DNA of 31,316 bases from UBA4744 sp035282865 (GCA_035282865.1 DATEVB010000180.1:1-31316); one strand, 5' to 3'; shown: positions 1 through 7,921, counted from the stretch's first letter. Made by a program: numbers and translations. The notes: generated from the sequence alone by a model not told the origin.

Positions 1-2
1 GT

Positions 3-176
3 CATGGGCACGCCGTGTACGGACCCTGCGGCCCGGGTGCGGGACGTCAACGAGAAGGTTGGTCCGACGAAGATCGGCTGGCGATGCTCGAGGAGTATCA
101 GCGCGACCTCGAACAAGAGGTCGAGGACGTGGCCGAGCGGATCAAGCGACTCAAGGAAGAGAAGGCGAAGGCGTAA
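3..176 (+). CDS. Small Gly/His-rich coiled-coil protein, 5' partial
   Basis: The reading frame is open from the window edge and ends in TAA at 174-176, so only the C-terminal 57 residues are visible. The N-terminal part is rich in Gly, His and Cys (HGHAVYGPCGPGAGR). It is followed by a charged helix of about 35 residues (SDEDRLAMLEEYQRDLEQEV and onward), which should form a coiled coil. Such short proteins with a glycine-rich head and a helical tail are often found next to small transcription regulators in actinobacteria (recollection, not checked). A strong hairpin follows 14 bp after the stop, so this is the end of a transcription unit. The function is unknown and the start lies outside the window. 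Confidence 0.6.
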   Translation, partial: HGHAVYGPCGPGAGRQREGWSDEDRLAMLEEYQRDLEQEVEDVAERIKRLKEEKAKA

Positions 177-190
177 CGGCGGTCACTTCG

Positions 191-227
191 CGAAGAGAGG
201 GCCCCTCAACAGGGGGCCCTCTCTTCG
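191..227 (+). terminator. Strong hairpin terminator after the coiled-coil gene
   Basis: A perfect 15-bp stem (191-205 with 213-227) closes a 7-nt loop. No long T tract follows, as is common in high-GC actinobacteria. It lies just after the stop at 176 and before the next promoter. Confidence 0.75.
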
Positions 228-280
228 TAACGAGTTCGCCCCTGTTGGGCGGTGGGGGCCGGGCACCGTGGTCCTTGAAG

Positions 281-301
281 CCTGAAACCTGAAACCTGAA
301 G
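281..301. repeat. Three tandem copies of a 7-bp unit, CCTGAAA
   Basis: CCTGAAA CCTGAAA CCTGAAG lies between the terminator at 191-227 and the operator at 351-388. It is a short tandem repeat in non-coding DNA and no function is evident. Confidence 0.6.
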
Positions 302-350
302 CTCCGCCCGGGGCCGAAATACCCTATCGCGCCCGACTTGGATGAGATAT

Positions 351-388
351 CGTTCATAACGTTCACAATTAACTGAACGTTATGAACG
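351..388. promoter_or_regulatory. Perfect 15-bp dyad, likely operator of the GbsR/MarR gene
   Basis: The left arm CGTTCATAACGTTCA (351-365) and the right arm (374-388) are exact reverse complements separated by 8 AT-rich bases. Each arm contains the hexamer CGTTCA twice with a 3-bp spacer, so the site has four half-sites, enough for two regulator dimers. It ends 18 bp before the TTG start at 407 and probably overlaps the core promoter. The expected ligand protein is the regulator encoded directly downstream, giving autorepression of the exporter operon (inference). Confidence 0.85.
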
Positions 389-406
389 ACTGAAAGGAAC
401 ATCGGA

Positions 407-868
407 TTGGACGACCGTGACCGACGCTGGAGGGTGATGCACGAGCGGCTCACCAGGATGTTGGAAGAGGTCGGGTTTCCCCACACCATCGCCCGGGTCT
501 ATACGGCCCTCACCCTCGCGCATGGCGAAGGGCTTTCCGCCGGCGATTTGGCTCAAGAACTCGAGATAAGCAAAGCCTCGGTGAGCAACGCCACGCAGTT
601 CCTCGCCGGTACCGACCTGGTCGAGAGGTATCGGGTCCGGGGGTCGCGCAAAGCCCACTACCGGATTCTCAAGGATGTGTGGGGGACGATCCTTGCTAAG
701 AAGTTCGCGGCGATCGGGTACATCCGCCGCACTGTTGAAGAGGCGATCACCCTCGAGCCAGGCGACAAAGCCCGTGCGCGACTCGAAGAAATGCACGACG
801 TTTACTCGTTTTTTGAAACAGAATTCGCAGAGGTCATGAGTCGATGGAACGAGAGGAAGAAAGCATGA
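407..868 (+). CDS. GbsR/MarR-family transcriptional regulator of the ABC exporter
   Basis: This is a 153-residue winged-helix protein. The HTH lies at about residues 27-75 (LSAGDLAQELEISKASVSNA as recognition region), followed by a wing (VERYRVRGSRKAHYRI) and a C-terminal dimerisation helix. Size and the SKASVSNATQFL motif fit the GbsR branch of the MarR superfamily. The start is TTG at 407, preceded by GAAAGGAA. The stop overlaps the ATG of the ATPase gene (ATGA), so the regulator heads the exporter operon. The perfect dyad at 351-388 suggests that it represses its own promoter. The inducer is unknown but is likely a substrate of the exporter. Confidence 0.85.
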   Translation: MDDRDRRWRVMHERLTRMLEEVGFPHTIARVYTALTLAHGEGLSAGDLAQELEISKASVSNATQFLAGTDLVERYRVRGSRKAHYRILKDVWGTILAKKFAAIGYIRRTVEEAITLEPGDKARARLEEMHDVYSFFETEFAEVMSRWNERKKA

Positions 869-1728
869 CGGAAGCCGCCATCAAGGTCGAGAACATCACC
901 TTTGCGTACGGCGATCTGGAGGCCGTTCGGGGGGTCAGCTTCGAGGTGGCTCCGGGTGAGATCCTCGGGTTCTTGGGACCCAACGGGGCGGGCAAGTCCA
1001 CGACGATCAAGATCCTCACCGGCCTGCTGACTCCGAAGTCGGGCACGGCTCAGGTGCTGGGCGTCGACGTGACCAATGACGATCCAGAGATGCAAGCCCA
1101 GATCGGGGTGTGCTTCGAAGAGAAGAACCTCTACGACAGCATGTCCGGATCAGAGAACCTCAAGTTCTACGCCAGCCTCTTCGGGATCAAGGATGTAGAC
1201 ACCGTTGAGCTGCTGCGACGGGTTGGTCTGGCCGATCGGGCCAAGGATCGAGTAGCCAAGTACTCCAAGGGCATGAAGCAACGCCTCATGATGGCCAGGA
1301 CCCTGGTCAACACCCCCAAGGTCTTGTTCCTCGACGAACCGACCGACGGCCTGGACCCGGTGTCCTCGCAAGCCATTCGCAAGCTCATTCAACAGGAGGC
1401 CGACCGGGGAGCGGCAGTGTTGCTCACCACGCACGACATGAACGAGGCGGATGAGCTGTCCAACCGGGTGGCCTTCATCAATGAGGGCCAGTTGTACGCA
1501 ATCGACACCCCCGAGGCTCTGAAGCTCAAGCACGGGAAGCGGTCGATCCGGGTTCGCACGCGGTCAGGCGCAGGCGTGCACGAACAAATCGTTTCGCTGG
1601 ACGAATCCGGGGCCGGTGAGACCCTGCGCGCCGCGGTTGGCTCGCCCGACTTGATGACGATTCACACAGAAGAAGCCACGCTGGAGGCCATCTTCATCCA
1701 GATGACCGGAAGGGGGTTGGAAGGATGA
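865..1728 (+). CDS. ABC-2 type exporter, ATP-binding subunit
   Basis: A 287-residue cytoplasmic ATPase that powers export through the two downstream permeases. Visible motifs are Walker A GPNGAGKS (38-45), signature SKGMKQR (about 134-140), Walker B VLFLDEP (153-159), the D-loop GLDP, and H-loop His190. The Q-loop region reads VCFEEKNLY, with Glu where most families have Gln. I chose ATG 865 because it overlaps the regulator stop (ATGA) and has GAGGAAG upstream; an in-frame ATG at 844 would run further into the regulator gene. The family resembles NatA/CcmA-type drug or ion exporters. Substrate unknown. Confidence 0.92.
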   Translation: MTEAAIKVENITFAYGDLEAVRGVSFEVAPGEILGFLGPNGAGKSTTIKILTGLLTPKSGTAQVLGVDVTNDDPEMQAQIGVCFEEKNLYDSMSGSENLKFYASLFGIKDVDTVELLRRVGLADRAKDRVAKYSKGMKQRLMMARTLVNTPKVLFLDEPTDGLDPVSSQAIRKLIQQEADRGAAVLLTTHDMNEADELSNRVAFINEGQLYAIDTPEALKLKHGKRSIRVRTRSGAGVHEQIVSLDESGAGETLRAAVGSPDLMTIHTEEATLEAIFIQMTGRGLEG

Positions 1729-2909
1729 GCAGGCCTGTTTCCCGTGCCTCCATCATCGGGTCGATCCTCCAGAAAGACCTCAAGGAGTACAGCCGGGACA
1801 GGTTGTGGATGTTCCTGACCATGCTCGTCCTCATCTTGATGATCGTGGTCTTCTGGGTGCTGCCCGACACCGTGGATGAATCGATCTCTGTTGGCATCTC
1901 CGGGTTGGGAGATCCGGCCGCCTTGGCTGCCCTGCAAACCACCGAGGCGGAAGGTCTCCGGTTGGTGTCATTCGGCTCGGCCGAGCAGCTCGAGTCGGTT
2001 GTGGCGGGCAACGCCGAGGCATGGCAGACGAACGGTCAAACTCTGGTCATCCCCGACGACTCCGACGCCGAGAAGCCGGAAGGTGCGAAGAAGGCAAACG
2101 TCGACATCGGACTGGCTTTCCCCAACGACTTCCTCGCCGCCACCTCGGCCGGCCGGAAGGCAACCGTGGATGTCTTTGTGGACTCCCAGGTTCCGGAGGA
2201 GATCACATCGTCGATGTCGAGTCTCGTGCGGGAGTTGGCCTTCGGGCTGGCTGGGAGTCAATTGCCGGTCGACACACTGGATGCGGAGGAGATATACAGG
2301 GTGTTAGGTGAGGACCGGGCCGGCGCCCAGGTCACCCCGCAGGAGAGCTTCCGACCGATGCTGGTATTCCTGGTGCTCCTGATGGAGATGTTCGGTATGT
2401 CGTCGCTCATCGCCCGGGAAGTCCAGTCGCGTACGGTGACCGCGCTTCTGGTGACCCCGGCGACCGTCGGAGATGTGTTGACCGCCAAAGGGATCGGCGG
2501 CGCCGTGTTGGGGTTGGGTCAGGCGGTGATCCTCCTCGCTGCCATCAACGTTCTCGGGCATGAGCCGCTCTTGATCATCACGCTCATGTTGCTGGGAGCG
2601 ATCATGGTGTCCGGGACTGCCATGATTGCCGGGTCGGTCGGACGAGACTTCTTGACCAACCTCATGTTTGGGATGATGTTCATGATCCCCTTGATGATCC
2701 CGGCATTCGCGGTGCTGTTCCCGGGCACTGCCTCGGGCTGGATTCGGGTGATTCCCTCATATCCTCTGGTGCAGGGTCTGGTCAACGTCGGCACCTACGG
2801 CGACGGCTGGGCCGAAACGCTGCCAGAGGTTGGAGCACTGTTTTCCTGGTGTCTGGTCCTGTTTGCGATTGGGTGGATGGTGCTGAAAAGGAAGGTGGAG
2901 ACGATATGA
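1725..2909 (+). CDS. ABC-2 type exporter permease (first)
   Basis: A 394-residue membrane subunit. The first membrane helix (about residues 28-48) is followed by an extracytoplasmic domain of about 170 residues, then five or so clustered helices in the C-terminal half. This is the ABC2_membrane_3 / NatB arrangement. A conserved cytoplasmic motif (EVQSRTVTALLVTPATVGDV) sits after the second helix. The start overlaps the ATPase stop and the end overlaps the next permease, both as ATGA, so the genes are translationally coupled and the two permeases likely form a heterodimer. Confidence 0.9.
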   Translation: MSRPVSRASIIGSILQKDLKEYSRDRLWMFLTMLVLILMIVVFWVLPDTVDESISVGISGLGDPAALAALQTTEAEGLRLVSFGSAEQLESVVAGNAEAWQTNGQTLVIPDDSDAEKPEGAKKANVDIGLAFPNDFLAATSAGRKATVDVFVDSQVPEEITSSMSSLVRELAFGLAGSQLPVDTLDAEEIYRVLGEDRAGAQVTPQESFRPMLVFLVLLMEMFGMSSLIAREVQSRTVTALLVTPATVGDVLTAKGIGGAVLGLGQAVILLAAINVLGHEPLLIITLMLLGAIMVSGTAMIAGSVGRDFLTNLMFGMMFMIPLMIPAFAVLFPGTASGWIRVIPSYPLVQGLVNVGTYGDGWAETLPEVGALFSWCLVLFAIGWMVLKRKVETI

Positions 2910-3973
2910 GCCTCACACGTACCTTCAAGGTGTTGGGCAAGGATCTCCGGTTCGGTCCTCGCTCTCCCGTCTTCCTCTGGGTGCTGGGCCTGCCGCTGGC
3001 CTTCACGTTGGTCCTGCAGGTCACGTTCGGGTCCCTGTTCGATCCTAAGCCGAGATTGGGGATCGTCGATGAGGGAAGCTCGACCATCACCACGGCTGTG
3101 CAGAGCATGGATGGGATCCAACTGGCGCTGATTGACAACGCCGGTGACCTCAAGGCCCAGGTAGAGGCCAATGACCTGGACGCAGGGCTCGTGCTGCAGT
3201 CCGGCTTCGACGATCTGGTTCGGGGCGGCGCCCGACCTCCCCTGGAGTTCTACGTTGGAGGAGAGAGCCTCGCCTCAAACCGGATCATCCTGGCCGTCAC
3301 GACCATCGATCTCGTCCGGGAAATCGAGGGAACGCCCCCACCGGTCGAGGTAGACGTGGTGGCACTCGGTGACGAAGGTCTCCCGATCGCAGTGCGGCTG
3401 GTGCCGTTCATCATGATGTACGCCCTGGTGGTGGCAGCAGTATTCCTGCCCGCCTTCAGCCTGGCAGACGAACGGGAGAAAGGCACCCTCAACGCGCTGA
3501 TCGTCACACCGGTCAAGCTCAGCGAGGTCGTTACGGCCAAGGGGATGCTCGGCGTGATCCTGGCGTTGGCAATGACCGTGTTCACGTTGTGGCTCAACGA
3601 CGCCCTGGGGGCCGACCCTCTGGCGCTGTTGGTGGTGTTGCTGTTCGGCGCGATCCTGTGTGTCGAGGTCGGGCTCATCTACGGGGCGGCGTCGAAGGAT
3701 GTCACCTCGGTATTCACGTTGATCAAAGGAACCGGCATCCTGCTGATCGGGCCGACGGTGTTCTACATCTTCCCGGACTGGCCGCAGTGGATCGGCAAGC
3801 TTTTCCCCACCTACTGGGTGATCAACCCGATCTTCGAGGTATCGCTCAACAACGCCGGTCTGGACGACGTTTGGGTCGAGCTGCTGGTTGCGGTAGGTGT
3901 TATCGCCGTGTTGGCAATACCGATCGTCCTGCTGACGCGTAGGTTGGGAACCAAGCTCGCTATGGCCGCCTGA
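2906..3973 (+). CDS. ABC-2 type exporter permease (second)
   Basis: A 355-residue paralogue of the preceding permease with the same plan: one N-terminal helix, an extracytoplasmic domain (about residues 45-170), then six C-terminal helices. The coupling motif is again present (EREKGTLNALIVTPVKLSEV). ATG 2906 was chosen because it gives an ATGA overlap with the preceding stop; an upstream in-frame ATG at 2849 would add 19 residues lying inside the previous gene. It is the last gene of the exporter operon, and a hairpin repeat begins immediately after its stop. Confidence 0.9.
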   Translation: MSLTRTFKVLGKDLRFGPRSPVFLWVLGLPLAFTLVLQVTFGSLFDPKPRLGIVDEGSSTITTAVQSMDGIQLALIDNAGDLKAQVEANDLDAGLVLQSGFDDLVRGGARPPLEFYVGGESLASNRIILAVTTIDLVREIEGTPPPVEVDVVALGDEGLPIAVRLVPFIMMYALVVAAVFLPAFSLADEREKGTLNALIVTPVKLSEVVTAKGMLGVILALAMTVFTLWLNDALGADPLALLVVLLFGAILCVEVGLIYGAASKDVTSVFTLIKGTGILLIGPTVFYIFPDWPQWIGKLFPTYWVINPIFEVSLNNAGLDDVWVELLVAVGVIAVLAIPIVLLTRRLGTKLAMAA

Positions 3974-4060
3974 CAGACGGTTTCGGCGTCGCAAGTGCGG
4001 ATATGGCGCTTCTACGACGCCAAAATCGCAAGAGATCGCGGTCCTGAGGGACTCCGTCTG
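3974..4060 (+). repeat. Intergenic hairpin repeat, copy 1
   Basis: The element starts at the base after the permease stop. Its ends pair (CAGACGG 3974-3980 with CCGTCTG 4054-4060) and an inner stem pairs GGCGTCG with CGACGCC. It shares CGGTTTCGGC, a GACGCCAAAA block and GTCCTGAGGG, in the same order, with the copy at 5580. The position suggests that it doubles as a transcription terminator between two convergent genes. Confidence 0.65.
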
Positions 4061-4100
4061 AGAAGCAAGGCGCCAGGTGCGACCCAATCGCGAGACTCGT

Positions 4101-4550
4101 TCAGGGCTCGGTGATCGCCAGCTGTTCGAGCCAGCGTCCACCAGCCCGCGCCGCCAGGTCGGCGAAGGTGGTCCGCTCCAGGATGGCTATGGTCGCATCG
4201 CGAACCTCTTGCCAGGTCTCTTTGAGTGAACAACCCATTTCCATCGGGCAAGCCTCCGGCTCGTGCCGGGTCGCGCAGGCGATCGGGGCCAGCGGTCCCT
4301 GGAAGACCCTGACAACCCGGTCGAGATTGATGTCCTGCGGCGGATGGTTCAGCCGGTAGCCGCCGGAAGGTCCGCGGGCCGAGCGGACCAGCCCGGCGCC
4401 TCGCAGTTGCGGCATGATCTGCTCCAGAAAGCTGATTGGGACCTCGGCTCGTTGAGAAATCTCCTGGAGTTTCAAGAGGCGGTCGCTGGTGGCGAGCGTC
4501 AGGACGAGCAGCGCCCGCGTGGCGTAGTCGGTCTTCTTGGTTATCCACAT
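4101..4550 (-). CDS. Rrf2-family regulator with three cysteines (possible Fe-S sensor)
   Basis: A 149-residue Rrf2 protein. The N-terminal winged helix starts MWITKKTDYATRALLVLTLA, and the HTH and wing carry the family motif ARGPSGGYRL (about residues 59-68). The C-terminal half has three cysteines spaced C-x8-C-x5-C (CATRHEPEACPMEMGC), in the region where IscR/NsrR/RsrR bind an iron-sulfur cluster. The gene is divergent from a TauE/SafE exporter across 139 bp, so it probably controls that gene and itself. A link to sulfur or redox sensing is inferred from the cysteines and the neighbour. CymR-like regulation without a cluster is the alternative. Confidence 0.88.
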   Translation of the reverse strand: MWITKKTDYATRALLVLTLATSDRLLKLQEISQRAEVPISFLEQIMPQLRGAGLVRSARGPSGGYRLNHPPQDINLDRVVRVFQGPLAPIACATRHEPEACPMEMGCSLKETWQEVRDATIAILERTTFADLAARAGGRWLEQLAITEP

Positions 4551-4592
4551 TGTCGATCAGGTTACTCCGAGAGTTGCCCCGAACAGCTTCCC

Positions 4593-4622
4593 TTGACTGA
4601 AGGCAAGGGAGGAGCGTAATAT
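4593..4622 (+). promoter_or_regulatory. Sigma-70-like promoter of the TauE/SafE gene
   Basis: TTGACT (4593-4598) and TAATAT (4617-4622) are separated by 18 bp, upstream of a strong ribosome-binding site (AGGAGGAAGG) and the ATG at 4690. It is one of the few clearly AT-rich, consensus-like promoters in the window. Confidence 0.65.
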
Positions 4623-4625
4623 ACC

Positions 4626-4649
4626 TAATAAAACAGACAATCCTTATTA
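4626..4649. promoter_or_regulatory. Candidate Rrf2 operator just downstream of the -10
   Basis: TAATAA (4626-4631) and TTATTA (4644-4649) form a 6-bp dyad with a 12-bp spacer. It lies 3 bp after the -10 box, where bound protein would block transcription of the exporter. That the Rrf2 protein binds here is inference. Confidence 0.5.
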
Positions 4650-4689
4650 ACAACGTCAGATTACTTCTCTTCAGGAGGAAGGAAGGGCG

Positions 4690-5577
4690 ATGCGGCGGGC
4701 GATCGTGTTGCTGGTGGTTGGGTGTCTGGCCCAGTTGGTAGATGGCTCTCTCGGAATGGCGTACGGCGTGACTTCAACGACGCTGCTGCTAGCCTTCGGC
4801 ATCGTTCCGGCGCTGGCCTCGGCGTCGGTTCATCTCGCCGAGATCGGCACGACGCTGGCATCCGGGATCTCGCACTGGCGGTTCGGGAACATCGATTGGA
4901 GAACCGTTGGGCGCATCGGCCTTCCGGGAGCGCTGGGCGCTTTCGCCGGCGCCGTTGCGCTCAGTTCCGTCTCAACCGCAGTGGCCCGGCCATGGGTCGC
5001 AACGGTTCTGTTAGTGCTGGGACTTTACATCCTGGTGCGTTTCAGCTTCGGCAGCCTGCCTCGCGCCAAGGGGCGTCCCTACGTCCGCGGTCGTTACCTG
5101 GCCGCGTTGGGTGCGGTGGCCGGCTTCGTCGATGCCACCGGGGGCGGAGGCTGGGGGCCGGTAGCGACCCCTACCCTGCTGGCCACCGGCAAGATGGTAC
5201 CGCGTAAGGTCATCGGTTCGGTGGACACCGCCGAGTTTGCTGTAACGGTGGCAGCCAGCGCCGGGTTTCTCCTCAGTCTGGGAGGTGAGGGGATCGATCC
5301 GCTGATCGTCGGTGCGTTGTTGCTGGGCGGGTTGATCGCTGCACCGATCGCAGCTTGGCTGGTCAGGAAGGTGGTGCCGCGCCTCCTGGGAGCGTTGGTC
5401 GGCGGACTGATCGTGCTCACCAACATCCGTACCTTGTTCAACGAGGTCGAACTGGACGGTCCGGTGCGCTTCGTCTCCTATGGAATCATCGTCGCGATCT
5501 GGGTGACCGCAGTGGCGACGGCTGTGGTCCTACACCGCCGCGAGCGGGCCGCCGCCCGGCCGCTAGTCGACGCCTGA
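4690..5577 (+). CDS. TauE/SafE (TSUP) family membrane anion exporter
   Basis: A 295-residue polytopic membrane protein with about eight hydrophobic segments. The N-terminal motif VDGSLGMAYGVTSTTLLL and its half-repeat (VDATGGGGWGPVATPTLL) are the two internal repeats of the TSUP family, which moves sulfite, sulfoacetate or other anions out of the cell. The start has AGGAGG about 11 bp upstream. The divergent Rrf2 gene suggests control by cysteine, sulfur or redox state. A hairpin repeat follows the stop. Confidence 0.88.
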   Translation: MRRAIVLLVVGCLAQLVDGSLGMAYGVTSTTLLLAFGIVPALASASVHLAEIGTTLASGISHWRFGNIDWRTVGRIGLPGALGAFAGAVALSSVSTAVARPWVATVLLVLGLYILVRFSFGSLPRAKGRPYVRGRYLAALGAVAGFVDATGGGGWGPVATPTLLATGKMVPRKVIGSVDTAEFAVTVAASAGFLLSLGGEGIDPLIVGALLLGGLIAAPIAAWLVRKVVPRLLGALVGGLIVLTNIRTLFNEVELDGPVRFVSYGIIVAIWVTAVATAVVLHRRERAAARPLVDA

Positions 5578-5579
5578 GG

Positions 5580-5672
5580 GGCGGTTTCGGCCGGCGCAAG
5601 GACACCTACGCATACGGTGCTCCTAGGACGCCAAAACCTCACATTACGTGGTCCTGAGGGCACCAGTCGGGC
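5580..5672 (+). repeat. Intergenic hairpin repeat, copy 2
   Basis: It begins 2 bp after the TauE/SafE stop. It carries the blocks GCGGTTTCGGC, GACGCCAAAAC and GGTCCTGAGGG in the order seen in copy 1. GGTGCTCCTAGGAC can pair imperfectly (11 of 14) with GTCCTGAGGGCACC, so it can fold and may act as a terminator. Confidence 0.6.
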
Positions 5673-5713
5673 GACAGTCGGAGCCGATGACCACATGGTC
5701 GGTTCTCAGCCAC

Positions 5714-5757
5714 TGCGCTAAGGGGATTGTGACATCCAGATGAAGATCGGATGAGAA
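5714..5757 (-). promoter_or_regulatory. Backward-facing 11-bp repeat array upstream of the response regulator
   Basis: Read on the minus strand, four 11-bp units lie head to tail: TTCTCATCCGA, TCTTCATCTGG, ATGTCACAATC, CCCTTAGCGCA. The first is identical to the first unit of the forward array at 5781, so the two arrays face each other across 23 bp as an exact 11-bp inverted repeat. No gene lies downstream on this strand, so it is probably an autoregulatory site. Units 2-4 are weaker matches. Confidence 0.6.
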
Positions 5758-5780
5758 ACGAAGGGGTTGAAAGGCCCGGC

Positions 5781-5837
5781 TTCTCATCCGATTCTCATCT
5801 CGCTCTCAGCGTGCTCACAGACAGGTCGCGGTACAGT
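5781..5837 (+). promoter_or_regulatory. Tandem 11-bp response-regulator sites and -10 of the two-component operon
   Basis: Four head-to-tail 11-bp units (TTCTCATCCGA, TTCTCATCTCG, CTCTCAGCGTG, CTCACAGACAG) occupy 5781-5824. A -10-like TACAGT lies at 5832-5837, 7 bp after the last unit, so the array sits over the -35 region as for an OmpR/PhoB-type activator. The same pattern occurs before the HtrA gene and both secreted paralogues. Binding by the regulator at 5866 is inferred. Confidence 0.8.
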
Positions 5838-5865
5838 TTTGGATTAGAAAACCCGAGGGACCCCC

Positions 5866-6558
5866 ATGACAGACATGAACGGCGCCAAAGTGCTGGTTGC
5901 CGAAGACGACCGGAGTGTGCGGCAGTCACTGCAACGAGCCCTCCGTTACGAGGGGTATGACGTCAGCTTGGCCGTCGACGGCGCCGAGGCGTTGGAGGCG
6001 GTCAAGGACGAACGCCCCGACGCCCTCATCCTGGACATCATGATGCCTCATGTTGATGGGTTGTCGGTGTGCCGGCGGATCCGCGCCAAGAGCGACGATC
6101 TGCCGATCCTCATGCTCACCGCCAAGCATGAGATCTCCGACCGGGTGGCAGGGCTCGACGCTGGAGCCGATGACTACCTCGTCAAGCCGTTCGCCCTGGA
6201 GGAGCTTCTGGCCCGGCTCCGCGCCCTCCTACGCCGGACCGCTCCGGAGGATCTGGGCGGGCTCCTCACCTTTGCGGACCTTGCCCTCGATCCCCAAACC
6301 CGACAGGTCACGAGGAGTGCCAGTTTGATCGAGCTCACCAAGACCGAATTTGACCTGCTCGAGCTTCTGATGCTGAATACCGGCATCGTTTTGACCCGTG
6401 AGGTCATCTACGATCGCATTTGGGGATACGACTTCGGGACTTCTTCCAATTCGCTCGATGTCTACATCGGTTATCTGCGCCGTAAGACGGAGGCCGGGAA
6501 CAAGTCGCGCCTGATCCACACGGTGCGCGGCGTCGGATACGTGCTGAGAGAGTCATGA
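5866..6558 (+). CDS. OmpR-family response regulator, MprA-like
   Basis: A 230-residue two-domain regulator. The receiver domain (about 7-120) shows the acidic pocket Glu13-Asp14-Asp15, phosphoacceptor Asp57, Thr85 and Lys107. The C-terminal winged helix (about 135-228) ends in HTVRGVGYVL, typical of OmpR/PhoB proteins. ATG 5866 has GAGGGA upstream; ATG 5875 is a possible alternative. It overlaps the kinase gene by ATGA. The order regulator-kinase-HtrA matches mycobacterial mprA-mprB-pepD, an envelope-stress system. Tandem repeats upstream imply autoregulation. Confidence 0.93.
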   Translation: MTDMNGAKVLVAEDDRSVRQSLQRALRYEGYDVSLAVDGAEALEAVKDERPDALILDIMMPHVDGLSVCRRIRAKSDDLPILMLTAKHEISDRVAGLDAGADDYLVKPFALEELLARLRALLRRTAPEDLGGLLTFADLALDPQTRQVTRSASLIELTKTEFDLLELLMLNTGIVLTREVIYDRIWGYDFGTSSNSLDVYIGYLRRKTEAGNKSRLIHTVRGVGYVLRES

Positions 6559-7910
6559 CCCTTCGTGCTCGCTTGTCTCTCCTGGTGGCGCTGGCCGTCG
6601 CCGTTGCCGTGGCCGCGGTGGCCGGTGCTGCGTATGTCTCGGCAACTCGCGAAGCGCGAGGAGAGATCGATGACTTCTTGGTCCGACGAGCGGCGGTGCT
6701 GACCGCTCTGGGGGATGGTGGCAACCGGTTTCCGGCTTCCCGTGAGATGGGAATGGGCCGACTAGGTGTTTTTGACGTATTCGGGCCCGACTCTGCCTTT
6801 CAGGCCTTTGATCGGTCCGGTGAGATAGTGGCGTATCTGCGGGGAGGGCCGGCGCTGCCCATTGCAGAGGAGGATCGGACTATCGCCGGCGGCCGGGGTC
6901 ACTACTCGTCGCGGGACGTGTGGGTCGACGGTGTCCACTACCGCATGATCACGGCTCCGTACGGAGACAATTATGCCTTTCAACTCGCCCGCGACCTGAC
7001 CGAAACGGATGCGATCGTCAATGGGCTCCGGCTGCGGTTGTTCGGCATCGGTGGTCTGGGCGTGCTGCTCGCCGCGCTGATGGGCTGGCTGGTGGCCGGA
7101 CGTGCCCTCAAACCGGTTGAAGACCTGACCGCGACTGCCGAGCACGTGGCCACTACCCAGGATTTCGACGCCCCGATTCAGGTCGAACGGACCGACGAGA
7201 TCGGTCGGCTGGCAGCGAGTTTCAACACCATGCTCAAAGCGCTCGGCGCCTCGCGGCGCCAACAGCAGCAACTGGTTGCCGATGCCAGCCACGAGCTTCG
7301 CACTCCCCTCACCTCGCTTCGCACCAACATCGAGTTGCTGGCCAAATCGAACGATATGGACGGCGCCGAGGAACAGGAGTTGCTGGCCGACGTGACGTTC
7401 GAACTCGTGGAGCTGACCGAGTTGGTATCCGAACTGGTCGAACTGGCTACGGACGCACGGGTCGCCGAGGAAGCCGTAACCGAGGTTGATCTCGGGGATC
7501 TGGTGGAACAAGTCGCCGAGCGGGCTCGCCGTCGGACGGGTCGCACCATCGTTCTTGAATCCGACAGCGGGACCATCCAGGGGCGTCCTGCGATGCTCGA
7601 ACGGGCTGTGAGCAACCTGATCGATAACGCCTACAAATGGAGCCCGCCTGGTACCCCGATCGAGGTGTCGGTGTTGGGCGGCACGGTTGAGGTGATCGAT
7701 CACGGACCCGGCATCGAAAAGGAAGACCGGTCCTTCGTCTTCGATCGGTTCTACCGCGCGGCGGAGGCACGGGCCATGCCGGGTTCGGGGCTCGGACTCG
7801 CCATCGTCAGGCAAGTCGTCGATCTCCATGGCGGCCGGGTCTGGGCCGACGAGGCACCCAGCGGCGGAGCGAGAGTCGGGTTTGAGGTCCCGGCAACGCA
7901 GCCGCAGTGA
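6555..7910 (+). CDS. Sensor histidine kinase, MprB-like
   Basis: A 451-residue membrane kinase. TM1 (about 7-28) and TM2 (about 160-181) enclose an extracytoplasmic sensor of about 125 residues. A HAMP domain follows (about 182-235, ALKPVEDLTA). The H-box VADASHELRTPL carries the phosphorylated His246. The ATPase domain has the N-box SNLIDNAYKWSPPGTP (Asn358), G1 DHGPGIE, F-box DRFYR and G2 GSGLGLAIV. It phosphorylates the regulator encoded just upstream, with which it overlaps by 4 bp. The sensed signal is unknown; misfolded exported protein is suggested by the adjacent HtrA protease. Confidence 0.93.
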   Translation: MTLRARLSLLVALAVAVAVAAVAGAAYVSATREARGEIDDFLVRRAAVLTALGDGGNRFPASREMGMGRLGVFDVFGPDSAFQAFDRSGEIVAYLRGGPALPIAEEDRTIAGGRGHYSSRDVWVDGVHYRMITAPYGDNYAFQLARDLTETDAIVNGLRLRLFGIGGLGVLLAALMGWLVAGRALKPVEDLTATAEHVATTQDFDAPIQVERTDEIGRLAASFNTMLKALGASRRQQQQLVADASHELRTPLTSLRTNIELLAKSNDMDGAEEQELLADVTFELVELTELVSELVELATDARVAEEAVTEVDLGDLVEQVAERARRRTGRTIVLESDSGTIQGRPAMLERAVSNLIDNAYKWSPPGTPIEVSVLGGTVEVIDHGPGIEKEDRSFVFDRFYRAAEARAMPGSGLGLAIVRQVVDLHGGRVWADEAPSGGARVGFEVPATQPQ

Positions 7911-7921
7911 GCTGCGGGGGA

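Noticed and set aside
281..301. CCTGAAA tandem copies as a CRISPR or iteron
   Set aside because: Only three 7-bp units without spacers, and no replication or cas genes nearby.
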